This document shows positions 7,877 through 15,097 of a DNA stretch of 25,923 nucleotides, one piece after another. The stretch covers positions 1 through 25,923 of the forward strand of contig CAYLPU010000074.1 of assembly GCA_964385635.1 (NCBI GenBank), given 5' to 3'. Below the pieces are notes generated by a model. It worked only from the letters and a program-made list of their open reading frames with translations. It was not told the origin of the DNA and did not search any database. Each line of letters begins with the position of its first letter. The first letter of the stretch is position 1. Source of the stretch: CAYLPU01 sp964385635 (lineage in GTDB: Bacteria > Chloroflexota > Anaerolineae > B4-G1). The position numbers were made by a program, and so were the translations under genes.

Positions 7877-9253
7877 ATGCCGAGTTTCTTGGACTTCATG
7901 GAGCGGGCTACCACCGGCCCTATCCTTTCTGAAGGCGACTTCAACTTGAAAATCCTGATCCCCAACGTCAGCAAGGTGGTAAAGGAGTTTGACATCCGGT
8001 ATGACCCACAGGAACCTGTTCCAGCGGATGACGCGTTTGCGGACCGGCTGTTTGAGGCGGCGGTCGAATTTCTGGTCCGGACCGGGGTCTACTGCGACGC
8101 GACCAACCGGGTGATCCAACTGGACCGGGCGGAAATCCTGGAGGCAGTCGAGAACCTGCCCGAGGGAGGAGTCTTCGGTGAGGATCGGGACCGGCGGCTG
8201 TTCAGGCCGCGCAGGACCGAGGACGAGAACCCGCCGTGGTGTCACGTGGGAACAGGGATCGTCGCCTCTTCGGAGGAGATCGCCATGGCCCAGGTAGAGG
8301 GGTATGGCAGCGTCCCCCAGGCCTGCTCCATCAGCATCCCGGCCTTCAACCGCGTCCGAGGGATGCCGGTCATCGGCGGGTCCCCCCTGGAGATCTACGC
8401 CACCGTCGCTGCCGTCCAGGCAGGGCGGAAAGCCCTATGGAAGTGCGGCCGGCCCGGGCTGCCCATTCTCAACCTCATCTCTTCGGCGACCACGGCCGTG
8501 GGCACCATCGCCGGCAGTTTCCCTGCTTTTGGCTTGCGTCCATCCGATGGCTGGCTCATTGATTTCCTGGCCGAGATGAAGGTCAACTTCGAAACCCTGA
8601 ACCGGCTGACGTTCATTCTGGGCACCGGTGGCAACGTTGGATCCACGGCCCTGCCCATTCTGGGAGGCTACGCGGGGGGGGCGGAAGGGACGGCTCTGCT
8701 AATGACAGCCTACTACCTGCTCGGCATCCTGCTTTTCAAGGGGGCCTATCACCTGACCGGTCCCATCCACTTCCGGTACGGATGCTCGACCACACGGGAC
8801 TGTTTGTGGGTGTTCTCGGTAGTGGGCCGCGCCACCAGTCGCAACACCTGCTATCCCGACATCGGACTGGGGTACGCAGCCGCCGGCCCCTGCACCAGGA
8901 TGTATTTCTACGAAGCAGCCGCGGTGAACCTGTGCTGCGTGGTGTCGGGCTACGGCGGCGTCCAGACAGTCCATCCCGCAAAGGCGGTCATAGACGATGG
9001 AGTCACACCGATGGAGGCCCTGTTCAACGTCGAAATGGCCTACGCAGCGACAGGGATGAAGGCGGAGCAAGCCAACACATTGGTCAACCGGCTGCTGGAG
9101 AGATACGAGGAGAGGATTGAGGAAGCCCCCAGGGGCAAACGGTACCAGGAGTGTTACGACCTTGAGACAGGCAAGCCATCGGAGGAGTACACCCGGCTGC
9201 ACGACGAGGTTAAAGAGGAACTGACGCAAATGGGTGTTGCCTTTCGATTTTGA
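7877..9253 (+). CDS. MtmB-family methylamine:corrinoid methyltransferase, non-pyrrolysine, type A1
   Basis: At 458 residues it has the same length as archaeal monomethylamine methyltransferase MtmB and aligns end to end: VYCDATNRVI near 71-80, GRPG at 191-194, LGGYAGG, GPIHFRYG, AAGPCTRM and the C-terminal YQECYDLETGKPSEEY. MtmB needs a UAG-encoded pyrrolysine at position 202; here the aligned residue is Leu198 (CTC at 8468-8470). The Glu229, Glu259 and Gln333 partners of pyrrolysine are replaced by non-equivalent residues (Leu or Gly, Thr, Leu). The enzyme should therefore transfer a methyl group from a different N-methyl compound to the corrinoid protein at 10923. AGGAGG lies 6 bases before the start. 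It pairs with type B1 downstream, perhaps as a hetero-oligomer. Family assignment uses my recollection of MtmB; the substrate is unknown. Confidence 0.85.
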   Translation: MPSFLDFMERATTGPILSEGDFNLKILIPNVSKVVKEFDIRYDPQEPVPADDAFADRLFEAAVEFLVRTGVYCDATNRVIQLDRAEILEAVENLPEGGVFGEDRDRRLFRPRRTEDENPPWCHVGTGIVASSEEIAMAQVEGYGSVPQACSISIPAFNRVRGMPVIGGSPLEIYATVAAVQAGRKALWKCGRPGLPILNLISSATTAVGTIAGSFPAFGLRPSDGWLIDFLAEMKVNFETLNRLTFILGTGGNVGSTALPILGGYAGGAEGTALLMTAYYLLGILLFKGAYHLTGPIHFRYGCSTTRDCLWVFSVVGRATSRNTCYPDIGLGYAAAGPCTRMYFYEAAAVNLCCVVSGYGGVQTVHPAKAVIDDGVTPMEALFNVEMAYAATGMKAEQANTLVNRLLERYEERIEEAPRGKRYQECYDLETGKPSEEYTRLHDEVKEELTQMGVAFRF

Positions 9254-9264
9254 GGAACGTAATG

Positions 9265-9299
9265 GGGAATAGGGAGTAGGGAGTAGGGAGTAGGGAGTA
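9265..9299 (+). repeat. GGGAGTA heptamer repeat (G-quadruplex candidate)
   Basis: Five 7-bp units (GGGAATA once, then GGGAGTA four times) lie between the A1 and B1 methyltransferase genes. Five G-runs separated by 4-base loops on the mRNA-sense strand can form a three-tier G-quadruplex. Heptamer repeats of this kind are found in cyanobacterial and some other genomes. Length change would not shift a coding frame, but could tune expression of B1 relative to A1. Confidence 0.8.
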
Positions 9300-9326
9300 T
9301 GAGGAAGTAACTGAGGAGAAATGGAC

Positions 9327-10697
9327 ATGCTCAATTTCCTGGACATCTACGAACGGGCGCTCAAAGGGCCCATCATGAGCGAGCAGGACTTCGACCTGAA
9401 GGTCTTTATCCCCAGGCTGAGAGAGGTAGTCAAGGCCTACGGGATCAAGTACGACAAGGAAACCCCTGTCCCGTCCGATGATGATGCGGCGGACAACCTG
9501 TTCCACGCGGCGGTGGATTTCCTGAGCCAGGTGGGGGTCTACTGCCAGGACACCAACCGCATCATCCAGTTCACCAGGGACGAGATACTCGAAGCCGTGA
9601 AAGAGGCGCCAGGCCAGTGTTTCGCCGGAGAGGGCAAGGACGCCGACGTGTTTGACATGAGGAAACCGGACGATCACAAGGCCCCATGGCTCCACGTAGG
9701 ATCTGGAATCGTCGCCTCGTCTGAGGAAGCGATGACCAATCTAGTCGAGGCGTATGGGACCATAGCCCAGGCGAACTCGATCAGCATCTCGGCCCTGGAT
9801 AACATTCGCGGGATCCCCGTTATGGCGGGGTCCCCGGCGGAACTGTACGCCGCCATCCGGGGTATCCGGATCGGTCGGGAGGCTCTCCGACGCGCGGGGC
9901 GACCGGGGCTGCCGATCATGAACCTGATCTCGACGGCTGCATCCGCGGTGACGACCATCGCGGCGAGCGCTCCCCAGTTTGGTCTCCGTCCCACCGATGG
10001 ATGGCTGGTCGGGACCATTGCGGAGATGAAAATCGACTTTGGGTCGATGAACAAAATCGCGTATCTCCTGAGTTGGGGAGCCAACGTAGGGGCCGAGACC
10101 AGCCCTATCCTGGGAGGCTACTGTGGGGGACCGGCGGGAACGGCCATAGCGAGCACGGCTTACATCCTGGTGGGCCTGCTGATTCACAAGGGCAACTACC
10201 AGCTCACCTTCCCGGTGCATTTCAAGTACGGTTGCTCCACCTCCCGGGATGTCCTCTGGACCGTGTCTGCGAGCTGCCAGGCGACCAGCCGAAACATCCC
10301 TATGCCGGTGATCTGGCTGGGGTACATGGCTGCTGGCCCCAACACCAGGATGTACTTCTATGAGGCAGCGGCCCATCTGCTCTGTGCGACCACTTCTGGT
10401 GCTCCCTCGGTCCAGACGCCCCACCCCGCCAAGGCAGTGATGATTGATGGGATCACGCCGATGGAGGCGAGATTCGGCGTAGAGATGGCGACCGCGGCCT
10501 CCAGGCTCAACCGGGAGAAAGCCAACGACATCGTCATCCAGTTGCTGGAAAAGTACGAATCCCAGATCGAGACGCCCCCCCCGGCCAGCCGCTACCAGGA
10601 TTGTTATGACGTCGTCACCGGAAAACCCGGCGAGGACTACGTCCGCCTCTACGATGAGGTGAAAGAGGAACTGATCAGGATGGGCATTCCCTTATAG
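9327..10697 (+). CDS. MtmB-family methyltransferase, non-pyrrolysine, type B1
   Basis: This second full-length MtmB homologue shares GVYCQDTNRII, GRPGLPIMNL, LGGYCGG, VHFKYG, AAGPNTRM and RYQDCYDVVTGKP with the family. The pyrrolysine position is Met (ATG at 9918-9920). The position of MtmB Glu259 keeps a glutamate (VGAETSPI), unlike the A types, while Gln333 is replaced by Leu. It probably passes a methyl group from an amine to a corrinoid protein, alone or complexed with A1. GAGGAG at 9313-9318 is too close to the ATG at 9321 but 8 bases from the ATG at 9327, and the B2 homologue also begins at this point (MLxFLD), so I start at 9327 (456 aa). Confidence 0.85.
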   Translation: MLNFLDIYERALKGPIMSEQDFDLKVFIPRLREVVKAYGIKYDKETPVPSDDDAADNLFHAAVDFLSQVGVYCQDTNRIIQFTRDEILEAVKEAPGQCFAGEGKDADVFDMRKPDDHKAPWLHVGSGIVASSEEAMTNLVEAYGTIAQANSISISALDNIRGIPVMAGSPAELYAAIRGIRIGREALRRAGRPGLPIMNLISTAASAVTTIAASAPQFGLRPTDGWLVGTIAEMKIDFGSMNKIAYLLSWGANVGAETSPILGGYCGGPAGTAIASTAYILVGLLIHKGNYQLTFPVHFKYGCSTSRDVLWTVSASCQATSRNIPMPVIWLGYMAAGPNTRMYFYEAAAHLLCATTSGAPSVQTPHPAKAVMIDGITPMEARFGVEMATAASRLNREKANDIVIQLLEKYESQIETPPPASRYQDCYDVVTGKPGEDYVRLYDEVKEELIRMGIPL

Positions 10698-10734
10698 AAT
10701 TACCCTACAACATTTGCGTTGTCCGCGAGAATCT

Positions 10735-10867
10735 GTGGGACAAGATGCCATCTTGTCCTACGTTGGTTGCGGCTGGAGGCCGCGCTATGAATAAACGGGA
10801 GTGTTTTCAGACAGGTTTGAGGAGTCAGCACCCCCAGGTGCGGCCCCGTTCGGCACGTAGGCGTGCC
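10735..10867 (+). repeat. Cluster of palindromic intergenic repeats
   Basis: The 225-base gap between B1 and the corrinoid gene holds four hairpins. The largest spans 10735-10761, with a 12-bp stem (one G-U pair; arm GGACAAGAT) and a 3-base loop. Others are GCGGC/GCCGC (10769-10783), GCACC/GGTGC (10828-10841) and GGCACG/CGTGCC (10852-10867). None is followed by a T-run, so they are not intrinsic terminators. They look like dispersed palindromic elements, and could stabilise or process the mRNA so that the corrinoid gene is expressed at its own level. Confidence 0.65.
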
Positions 10868-10922
10868 TCACTCATCAAGAATGAATCTACTGAAACCAGA
10901 TACCTAAGGAGAACAGAGACCT

Positions 10923-11576
10923 ATGGAGAAGCAACAGATTTTGGAGAATCTCACCTCAGCCATCCTGGAAGGAGATCAGGACAAGGCCAGGGAGAACGCC
11001 CAGCAGGCACTCGCCAGCCAGATGGACCCTCTGGAAGCCATTGACGAGGGGCTTTCAAAGGGTATGTCCGTCGTCGGAGATCAGTTCGAGACCGGAGAAG
11101 CCTACCTGCCGGACCTCCTGATGGCCGCCGAGGTGTTCAAGGCAGCCATGGAAATCCTGAGGCCGGAGCTCGAGGCCCAGAAGAGACAGATCGCCAAGAA
11201 GGGCACCGTCCTCATCGGCACGGTCAAGGGGGACGTGCACAGCATCGGCAAGAACATCGTGTCCACCGTGCTGGAGACGAACGGCTTCGATGTAGTGGAC
11301 ATAGGGGTTGACAACCCGTCCCTGAAGTTCATCGAGGAGGCGGGGAAAGTGAAGGCCGACGTGATCGCACTCTCTTCCCTGATGACCACGTCGATGCCCT
11401 CTCAGAGAGAGGTCATTGAGACGTTGGAGGAGATGAACCTGCGGGACAGATACTTCGTCATCGTGGGAGGGGGACCAGTCAGCCCGGAGTGGGCCGATGA
11501 AATCGGTGCCGACGGCCACGGGAAATCAGCCATCCAGGCAGTGGATGTGATCAAGAAACTGTTGGGCCAGGAGTAA
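10923..11576 (+). CDS. Methylamine-type corrinoid (B12-binding) methyl carrier protein
   Basis: This 217-residue protein has the two-domain layout of MtmC/MttC/MtgC: an N-terminal helical cap domain (about 1-90, with DPLEAIDEGLSKGMSVVGDQF and a LPDLLMAAEVFKAAM helix) and a cobalamin-binding Rossmann domain with GDVHSIGKNIV at 103-113. His106 is the lower axial cobalt ligand in the DxHxxG motif; SSL and GGGP motifs follow. It should accept the methyl group from the MtmB-like proteins as methyl-cobalt and pass it to an acceptor enzyme not encoded here. It is the only intact corrinoid gene beside four methyltransferase genes, so it may serve all of them. AAGGAGA lies upstream. Family call is firm; partner choice is inferred. 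Confidence 0.93.
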   Translation: MEKQQILENLTSAILEGDQDKARENAQQALASQMDPLEAIDEGLSKGMSVVGDQFETGEAYLPDLLMAAEVFKAAMEILRPELEAQKRQIAKKGTVLIGTVKGDVHSIGKNIVSTVLETNGFDVVDIGVDNPSLKFIEEAGKVKADVIALSSLMTTSMPSQREVIETLEEMNLRDRYFVIVGGGPVSPEWADEIGADGHGKSAIQAVDVIKKLLGQE

Positions 11577-11590
11577 GCCGCACTGCCGAC

Positions 11591-11828
11591 GCTTCAGGCC
11601 GGTGCCGCTGCACCGCCGTGAACAGGCGGCGCTGGGGCAGAAGCACCGGCGCACCGCCGTAGAACAGACGGTGCTGGAGCAGAAGGCCAGCACTGGCGCA
11701 CCGCCGCACCGCCGTAGAACAGACGGTGCTGGAGCAGAAGGCCAGCACTGGCGCACCGCCGCACCGCCGTGGAACAGGCGGTGCTGGGGCAGAAGGCAGG
11801 CCAGCACCGGCGCTTTCAGGCTGGTGCG
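11591..11828. repeat. GC-rich 55-bp tandem palindromic repeat array
   Basis: Copies of a unit beginning GCACCGCCGT start at 11610, 11651, 11706 and 11761. The last three are exactly 55 bases apart and nearly identical. Each carries an internal hairpin (GCACCGCC/GGCGGTGC, 8 bp in the copy at 11761-11784) and a GCCAG/CTGGC palindrome. Similar flanks occur at both ends: GCTTCAGGCCGGTGC at 11591 and GCTTTCAGGCTGGTGC at 11812. Because 55 is not a multiple of three, the small frames through it shift in every copy, so it is non-coding. It separates unit 1 from the GntR promoter and may act as a transcription or mRNA boundary. Confidence 0.8.
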
Positions 11829-11848
11829 CCTAACCATACCCTGGGGGT

Positions 11849-11866
11849 AGCGGACTATTGTCCGCT
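11849..11866. repeat. 7-bp stem hairpin
   Basis: AGCGGAC (11849-11855) and GTCCGCT (11860-11866) pair around a TATT loop. No T-run follows. It looks like another dispersed palindrome and lies between the 55-bp array and the GntR promoter. From here to 11953 I see nothing else. Confidence 0.5.
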
Positions 11867-11953
11867 CCGAGTAACCCACTGTTTCCCGTTGACCGCGGCA
11901 CATCCGAGAGACCTCCAAGGTTTGGCTCCCTCCAACGAAACGGTTGATCAGAC

Positions 11954-11982
11954 TTGACAAACTGGTTTATATCTGGTATATT
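11954..11982 (+). promoter_or_regulatory. sigma70-type promoter of GntR gene and unit 2
   Basis: TTGACA (11954-11959) and TATATT (11977-11982) are separated by exactly 17 bases. The expected start is near 11989, leaving a leader of about 230 nt before the GntR start codon. The -10 box lies inside the operator-like sequence 11974-11993, which predicts repression by steric block and autoregulation by GntR. Confidence 0.8.
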
Positions 11983-11993
11983 GGTGTACATCA
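11974..11993. promoter_or_regulatory. Putative GntR operator overlapping -10 box
   Basis: TGGTATATTGGTGTACATCA matches the reverse complement of 102-121 at 18 of 20 positions. It holds GTGTACAT, one base off the HutC-type GT-N-TA-N-AC core. A wider inverted repeat TGGTATA (11974-11980) / TATACCA (11995-12001) surrounds it, so two dimers may bind. The location predicts autoregulation. Confidence 0.65.
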
Positions 11994-12078
11994 GTATACC
12001 ATTCATCCTTTGTTTCGGTTGTGAACTGCAAAACGCTTGTCTTCGTTTGTCTTGACAATGGCACATTTCCGCTGTACG

Positions 12079-12092
12079 GCGGTTAAAACCGC
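12079..12092. other. Inverted repeat in GntR leader
   Basis: GCGGTT and AACCGC flank a central AA in the 5' leader of the GntR gene. It could be a small hairpin or a further protein site. It has no counterpart in the unit 1 leader. The remaining leader (12002-12222) shows no ORF or riboswitch that I recognise. Confidence 0.35.
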
Positions 12093-12222
12093 TGCAACAT
12101 CTGCAAAGTCGCCCTTCGGCAACTGAAACTCAACCCGCGCAGACAAGTTTCGCAGTTGTTGCCGCGAACTAACTCGCCAGGCTTCATGGTGCGCTATTGT
12201 CGTATTATCTGCAGGATGGCCG

Positions 12223-12957
12223 ATGGAGCATATCGCAACGTCTGTGCCTCTCTACGTTCAGATCGCCGAGGGCCTGCTCGATCAAATCGAATCAGGCAAA
12301 CTAGCACCGGGTGCTCGCTTGCCTTCAGAGCGTAAATTAAGTAAGACGCTTGGCGTCAATCGCCTGACACTGCGACGGGCGCTCAGCAGGCTTGAAGCGC
12401 AAGGGGTGATCATTCGCCAACACGGGAAGGGTAACTTTGTCACGGAACCCAAGATCGAGCGACGGGCGGGCCGACTGGTTTCCTTTACCACAGGTATGCA
12501 GCGGCGAGGGTACACGCCGGGTGCTCGGGTGATCACCTTCGAGCAACGGCCGGCCGAGGTCGCTATCGCCGGTCACCTGGGACTGCCCGTTTCAACATTG
12601 GTCTACTACGTTCGCCGATTGCGCTCGATCAACCAGGAGCCAGTGATGCTGGAAGAACTCTGGCTGCCAGTTCATCTCTTTCCAGGGTTTGAGCACTACG
12701 ATCTGACGAGCCGCTCAGTGTACGGGATCATGGAAACAGAGTACGACGTTTCGATGGGCAAAGCCCGGCGGGCTCTGGAGCCGGTCGTCGCCACAGAATA
12801 TGAAGCCGAATTGCTGGGGGTTGAAACAGGTGCTCCACTGATGTTGGAGCGACGGATAGGCTTTGATCGGGACGAACGACTTATCGAATATGGCAAGGAC
12901 CTGTATCGCGGCGACCGTTTTCGCTTTGTGACAGAAGATGCCTTATGGGAACCATAA
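12223..12957 (+). CDS. GntR-family transcriptional regulator, HutC/UTRA subfamily
   Basis: This 244-residue protein has an N-terminal winged helix-turn-helix (about 8-75: LYVQIAEGLLDQIESGKLAP, LPSERKLSKTLGVNRLTLRRAL, GKGNFV) and a C-terminal UTRA effector domain (about 88-240) with the YYVRRLRSINQEPVMLEELWLP strand pair and a GxPLMLERRIGFD segment. UTRA proteins sense small molecules; relatives include histidine, sugar, fatty-acid and phosphonate (PhnF) regulators. It heads unit 2, and the same operator-like 20-mer occurs in its own promoter and in that of unit 1, so it likely represses both until the substrate or a catabolite appears. The effector is unknown. Confidence 0.9.
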   Translation: MEHIATSVPLYVQIAEGLLDQIESGKLAPGARLPSERKLSKTLGVNRLTLRRALSRLEAQGVIIRQHGKGNFVTEPKIERRAGRLVSFTTGMQRRGYTPGARVITFEQRPAEVAIAGHLGLPVSTLVYYVRRLRSINQEPVMLEELWLPVHLFPGFEHYDLTSRSVYGIMETEYDVSMGKARRALEPVVATEYEAELLGVETGAPLMLERRIGFDRDERLIEYGKDLYRGDRFRFVTEDALWEP

Positions 12958-12996
12958 GACGGCCCAAAACTATCTTACGTGAAGGAGGTTAGGCTC

Positions 12997-13725
12997 ATGG
13001 GGAAAATCAGCATGGTGATGTTCGACCTTTCGGGAACAACAGTGCAGGACGATACGGGCGTCCGGGACTGTCTGTATCAAGCGGCGGTGGAGTTCGGCCT
13101 TAAAACGACGCCGGAGGAGATTCTGCAGCACATGGGGACGAACAAGATCCACCTCTACCAGTTCCTGATCGCCAGGGAACGGGGCAAAGAGATTGACTTC
13201 AAGGACTTCGAGAAGATCAAGGATCCAGAAACCCTCGAGCGTGTCATGCCGGTCTTCAACCGGTATGAGGAACTGATGATCGAACATTACAGGAAAAACG
13301 TCGAAGAGGTCCCCGGCACCTCCGATGTCTTCCGGTGGTGCCACGAACACGGGATCAAGGTCGCCACCGACACGGGATTCCATCACGGCGTCGTCGAGGC
13401 GATTATGGAGGGGGTGGGCTGGCTTCGAGATGGCCTGGTCGATATCTCCGTGGACGTGGAGAGCATCCCCGGGCAGATCGGGCGTCCCGCACCATTTATG
13501 ATCTTCCACGCCATGACGCAGTTGAACGTCCAAAGCATCCACGAGGTAATCAAGATCGGGGACACGCCTGCCGACATGTTGGAGGGCCACAATGCCGGAT
13601 GCAAAGGCGTGATCGGGGTGCTCAGCGGCCCCCGTCCAGTGACGGCATGGGGGAGGTACTGGCACACCCACGTGATTCCGAGTGTAGCCGATCTCCCGGA
13701 CCTGATCGAATCCGAGTTCATGTAG
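12997..13725 (+). CDS. Phosphonoacetaldehyde hydrolase (phosphonatase)-like HAD enzyme
   Basis: A 242-residue HAD protein closely patterned on PhnX, which cleaves the C-P bond of phosphonoacetaldehyde to acetaldehyde and phosphate. The nucleophile is Asp10 in FDLSGTT. As in PhnX (DWAGTT), the usual second catalytic aspartate is absent, being Ser12 here. The cap segment MGTNKIH places Lys50 where PhnX has Schiff-base Lys53 (MGLLKID). TGF, GRPAPFMIF and IKIGDTPADMLEGHNAG match the core motifs. PhnX His56 is not conserved, so a related aldehyde or another phospho-substrate is possible. I start at 12997 because AAGGAGG (12982-12988) lies between an in-frame GTG at 12979 and this ATG. It is followed 10 bases later by an aminotransferase, the usual partner of PhnX. 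Confidence 0.8.
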   Translation: MGKISMVMFDLSGTTVQDDTGVRDCLYQAAVEFGLKTTPEEILQHMGTNKIHLYQFLIARERGKEIDFKDFEKIKDPETLERVMPVFNRYEELMIEHYRKNVEEVPGTSDVFRWCHEHGIKVATDTGFHHGVVEAIMEGVGWLRDGLVDISVDVESIPGQIGRPAPFMIFHAMTQLNVQSIHEVIKIGDTPADMLEGHNAGCKGVIGVLSGPRPVTAWGRYWHTHVIPSVADLPDLIESEFM

Positions 13726-13735
13726 GCAGAGGAAA

Positions 13736-15097
13736 ATGAGCACTCTTTCCAAGACTTTAGATCCCGCAATCGTCAGTGAGTACGAGAAGAAGTACGTCCT
13801 CCACTCCTGGTCGGTCCAAAAGGGCTACAAACCCTTCATCATTGCCGGTGGAGAGGGATGTTACTTCTGGGATGACCAGGGGAAGAAATACCTCGACTTT
13901 GCGTCCCAATTGGTCAACGTGAACGCGGGGCACCAACATCCCAGGATCGTCCAGGCCATCAAAGACCAGGCGGAGCGAATCTGCTACGTGTTGCCTGAGA
14001 CCGCCAACGACCAGCGGGCAGTGCTGGCCAAGATGCTGGTGGAACTGGCCCCTGGGGACCTCTGCAAGGCTTTCATCGTGACGGGGGGAGCCGTGGCGAA
14101 CGAAAACGCGCTCAAGATCGCCAGGGCCTTCACGGGCAGGCAAAAGATCATCGCCAGGTTCCGCTCCTACCACGGGGGAACCTACGGAGCCAGTTCGGTG
14201 ACCGGTGACCCCAGGCACAGAGCCGCAGAGCCCGGGGTACCGGGCACCCTCCGGGTATGGGACCCCTTTTGCTATCGCTGCTTTTTCAAGATGGAGTACC
14301 CAGAATGTGATCTCTACTGTGCCGAAGCCATCCGGGAGCTCATCGAGGTCCAAGGACCAGAGACGGTGGCGGCGATCATCGTCGAGCCCATCACCGGAAG
14401 CAACTGCCGGATTGTGCCGCCCGACGGGTACATGCAGAGGCTGCGCAAGATCTGCGATGACTATGGCATGCTGCTCATCTTCGACGAAGTGATGACCGGC
14501 TTCGGACGGACAGGGGAGTGGTTCGCCGCCTATCACTGGGACGTGGTTCCGGACATCATGACCCTGTCGAAGGGGATCAACAGTGGTGTGCTTCCTCTGG
14601 GAGCGGTGCTGGTCAGAAAGAAGATCGCGGATTACTTCGAGGATAACTTTCTGTACGCCGGACTGACACAGTTTGGAAATCCCATAACCTGCGCGACAGG
14701 TGTCGCCGCCATTGAGGTCTATAGAGAAGAGAAAATGGTAGAGAACGCGAGGGAGTTGGGCGTCTACCTGCTCGAAAGGCTGGAGGAGATCAAGAAGAAC
14801 CACCCAAGCGTCGGCGACGTCCGCGGCAAGGGTCTGTTCGCCGCCATTGAACTGGTGAAGGACAAAGAGAGCAGAGAACCGTTGATTCCGTGGACGGTGA
14901 AGTATTACGAGAAGAAACATCCCCTCGCAGGACAGTTGCTAGGTAGACTGAAAGAAGAGGGCCTCCATACATATATGCGGTGGAACGTCCTGATGGTCTG
15001 CCCGCCGCTGTGCATCACGAAGGAGGAGTTGACCTGGGGACTGGAGAGGATTGATGAAGCACTGACGCTCGTGGATGCGTATGTCACCCAGACCTGA
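13736..15097 (+). CDS. Class III (omega) aminotransferase 2, PLP-dependent
   Basis: A 453-residue paralogue of the unit 1 aminotransferase. It shows the N-terminal HSWSVQ segment, ARFRSYHGGTYGAS around 140-153, LLIFDEVMTGFGRTG with Asp250, and the PLP lysine Lys279 in LSKGINSGVLPLGA. The cysteine pattern CxxC...C...C recurs at 179-195. It should convert a primary amine to an aldehyde, probably with pyruvate or 2-oxoglutarate as acceptor. Its place between the PhnX-like gene (10 bases upstream) and the A2/B2 methyltransferases suggests the order demethylation, transamination, aldehyde cleavage. Classical 2-aminoethylphosphonate transaminase PhnW is class V, so this would be a non-orthologous replacement. 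Family firm, substrate inferred. Confidence 0.88.
   Translation: MSTLSKTLDPAIVSEYEKKYVLHSWSVQKGYKPFIIAGGEGCYFWDDQGKKYLDFASQLVNVNAGHQHPRIVQAIKDQAERICYVLPETANDQRAVLAKMLVELAPGDLCKAFIVTGGAVANENALKIARAFTGRQKIIARFRSYHGGTYGASSVTGDPRHRAAEPGVPGTLRVWDPFCYRCFFKMEYPECDLYCAEAIRELIEVQGPETVAAIIVEPITGSNCRIVPPDGYMQRLRKICDDYGMLLIFDEVMTGFGRTGEWFAAYHWDVVPDIMTLSKGINSGVLPLGAVLVRKKIADYFEDNFLYAGLTQFGNPITCATGVAAIEVYREEKMVENARELGVYLLERLEEIKKNHPSVGDVRGKGLFAAIELVKDKESREPLIPWTVKYYEKKHPLAGQLLGRLKEEGLHTYMRWNVLMVCPPLCITKEELTWGLERIDEALTLVDAYVTQT

Noticed and set aside
7877..9253. Assignment of the methyltransferases to the MttB (trimethylamine/glycine betaine) family
   Set aside because: The 458-residue length, GRPG, AAGPCTxM and C-terminal YQECYD landmarks match MtmB position by position, which MttB does not.
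11610..11815. A CRISPR array
   Set aside because: The 55-bp units are contiguous tandem copies without unique spacers, and no cas genes are present.
11602..11850. An 82-codon frame through the 55-bp repeat array
   Set aside because: The repeat unit is not a multiple of three, so each copy is read in a different frame; there is no ribosome site and no known domain.
12052..12080. A second promoter in the GntR leader (TTGACA at 12052)
   Set aside because: At 17-base spacing the -10 position reads TACGGC, a poor match, while the upstream promoter is far better.
13757..14920. A 387-codon antisense frame
   Set aside because: It mirrors the aminotransferase 2 gene, whose motifs are unambiguous; no domain is seen in the antisense product.
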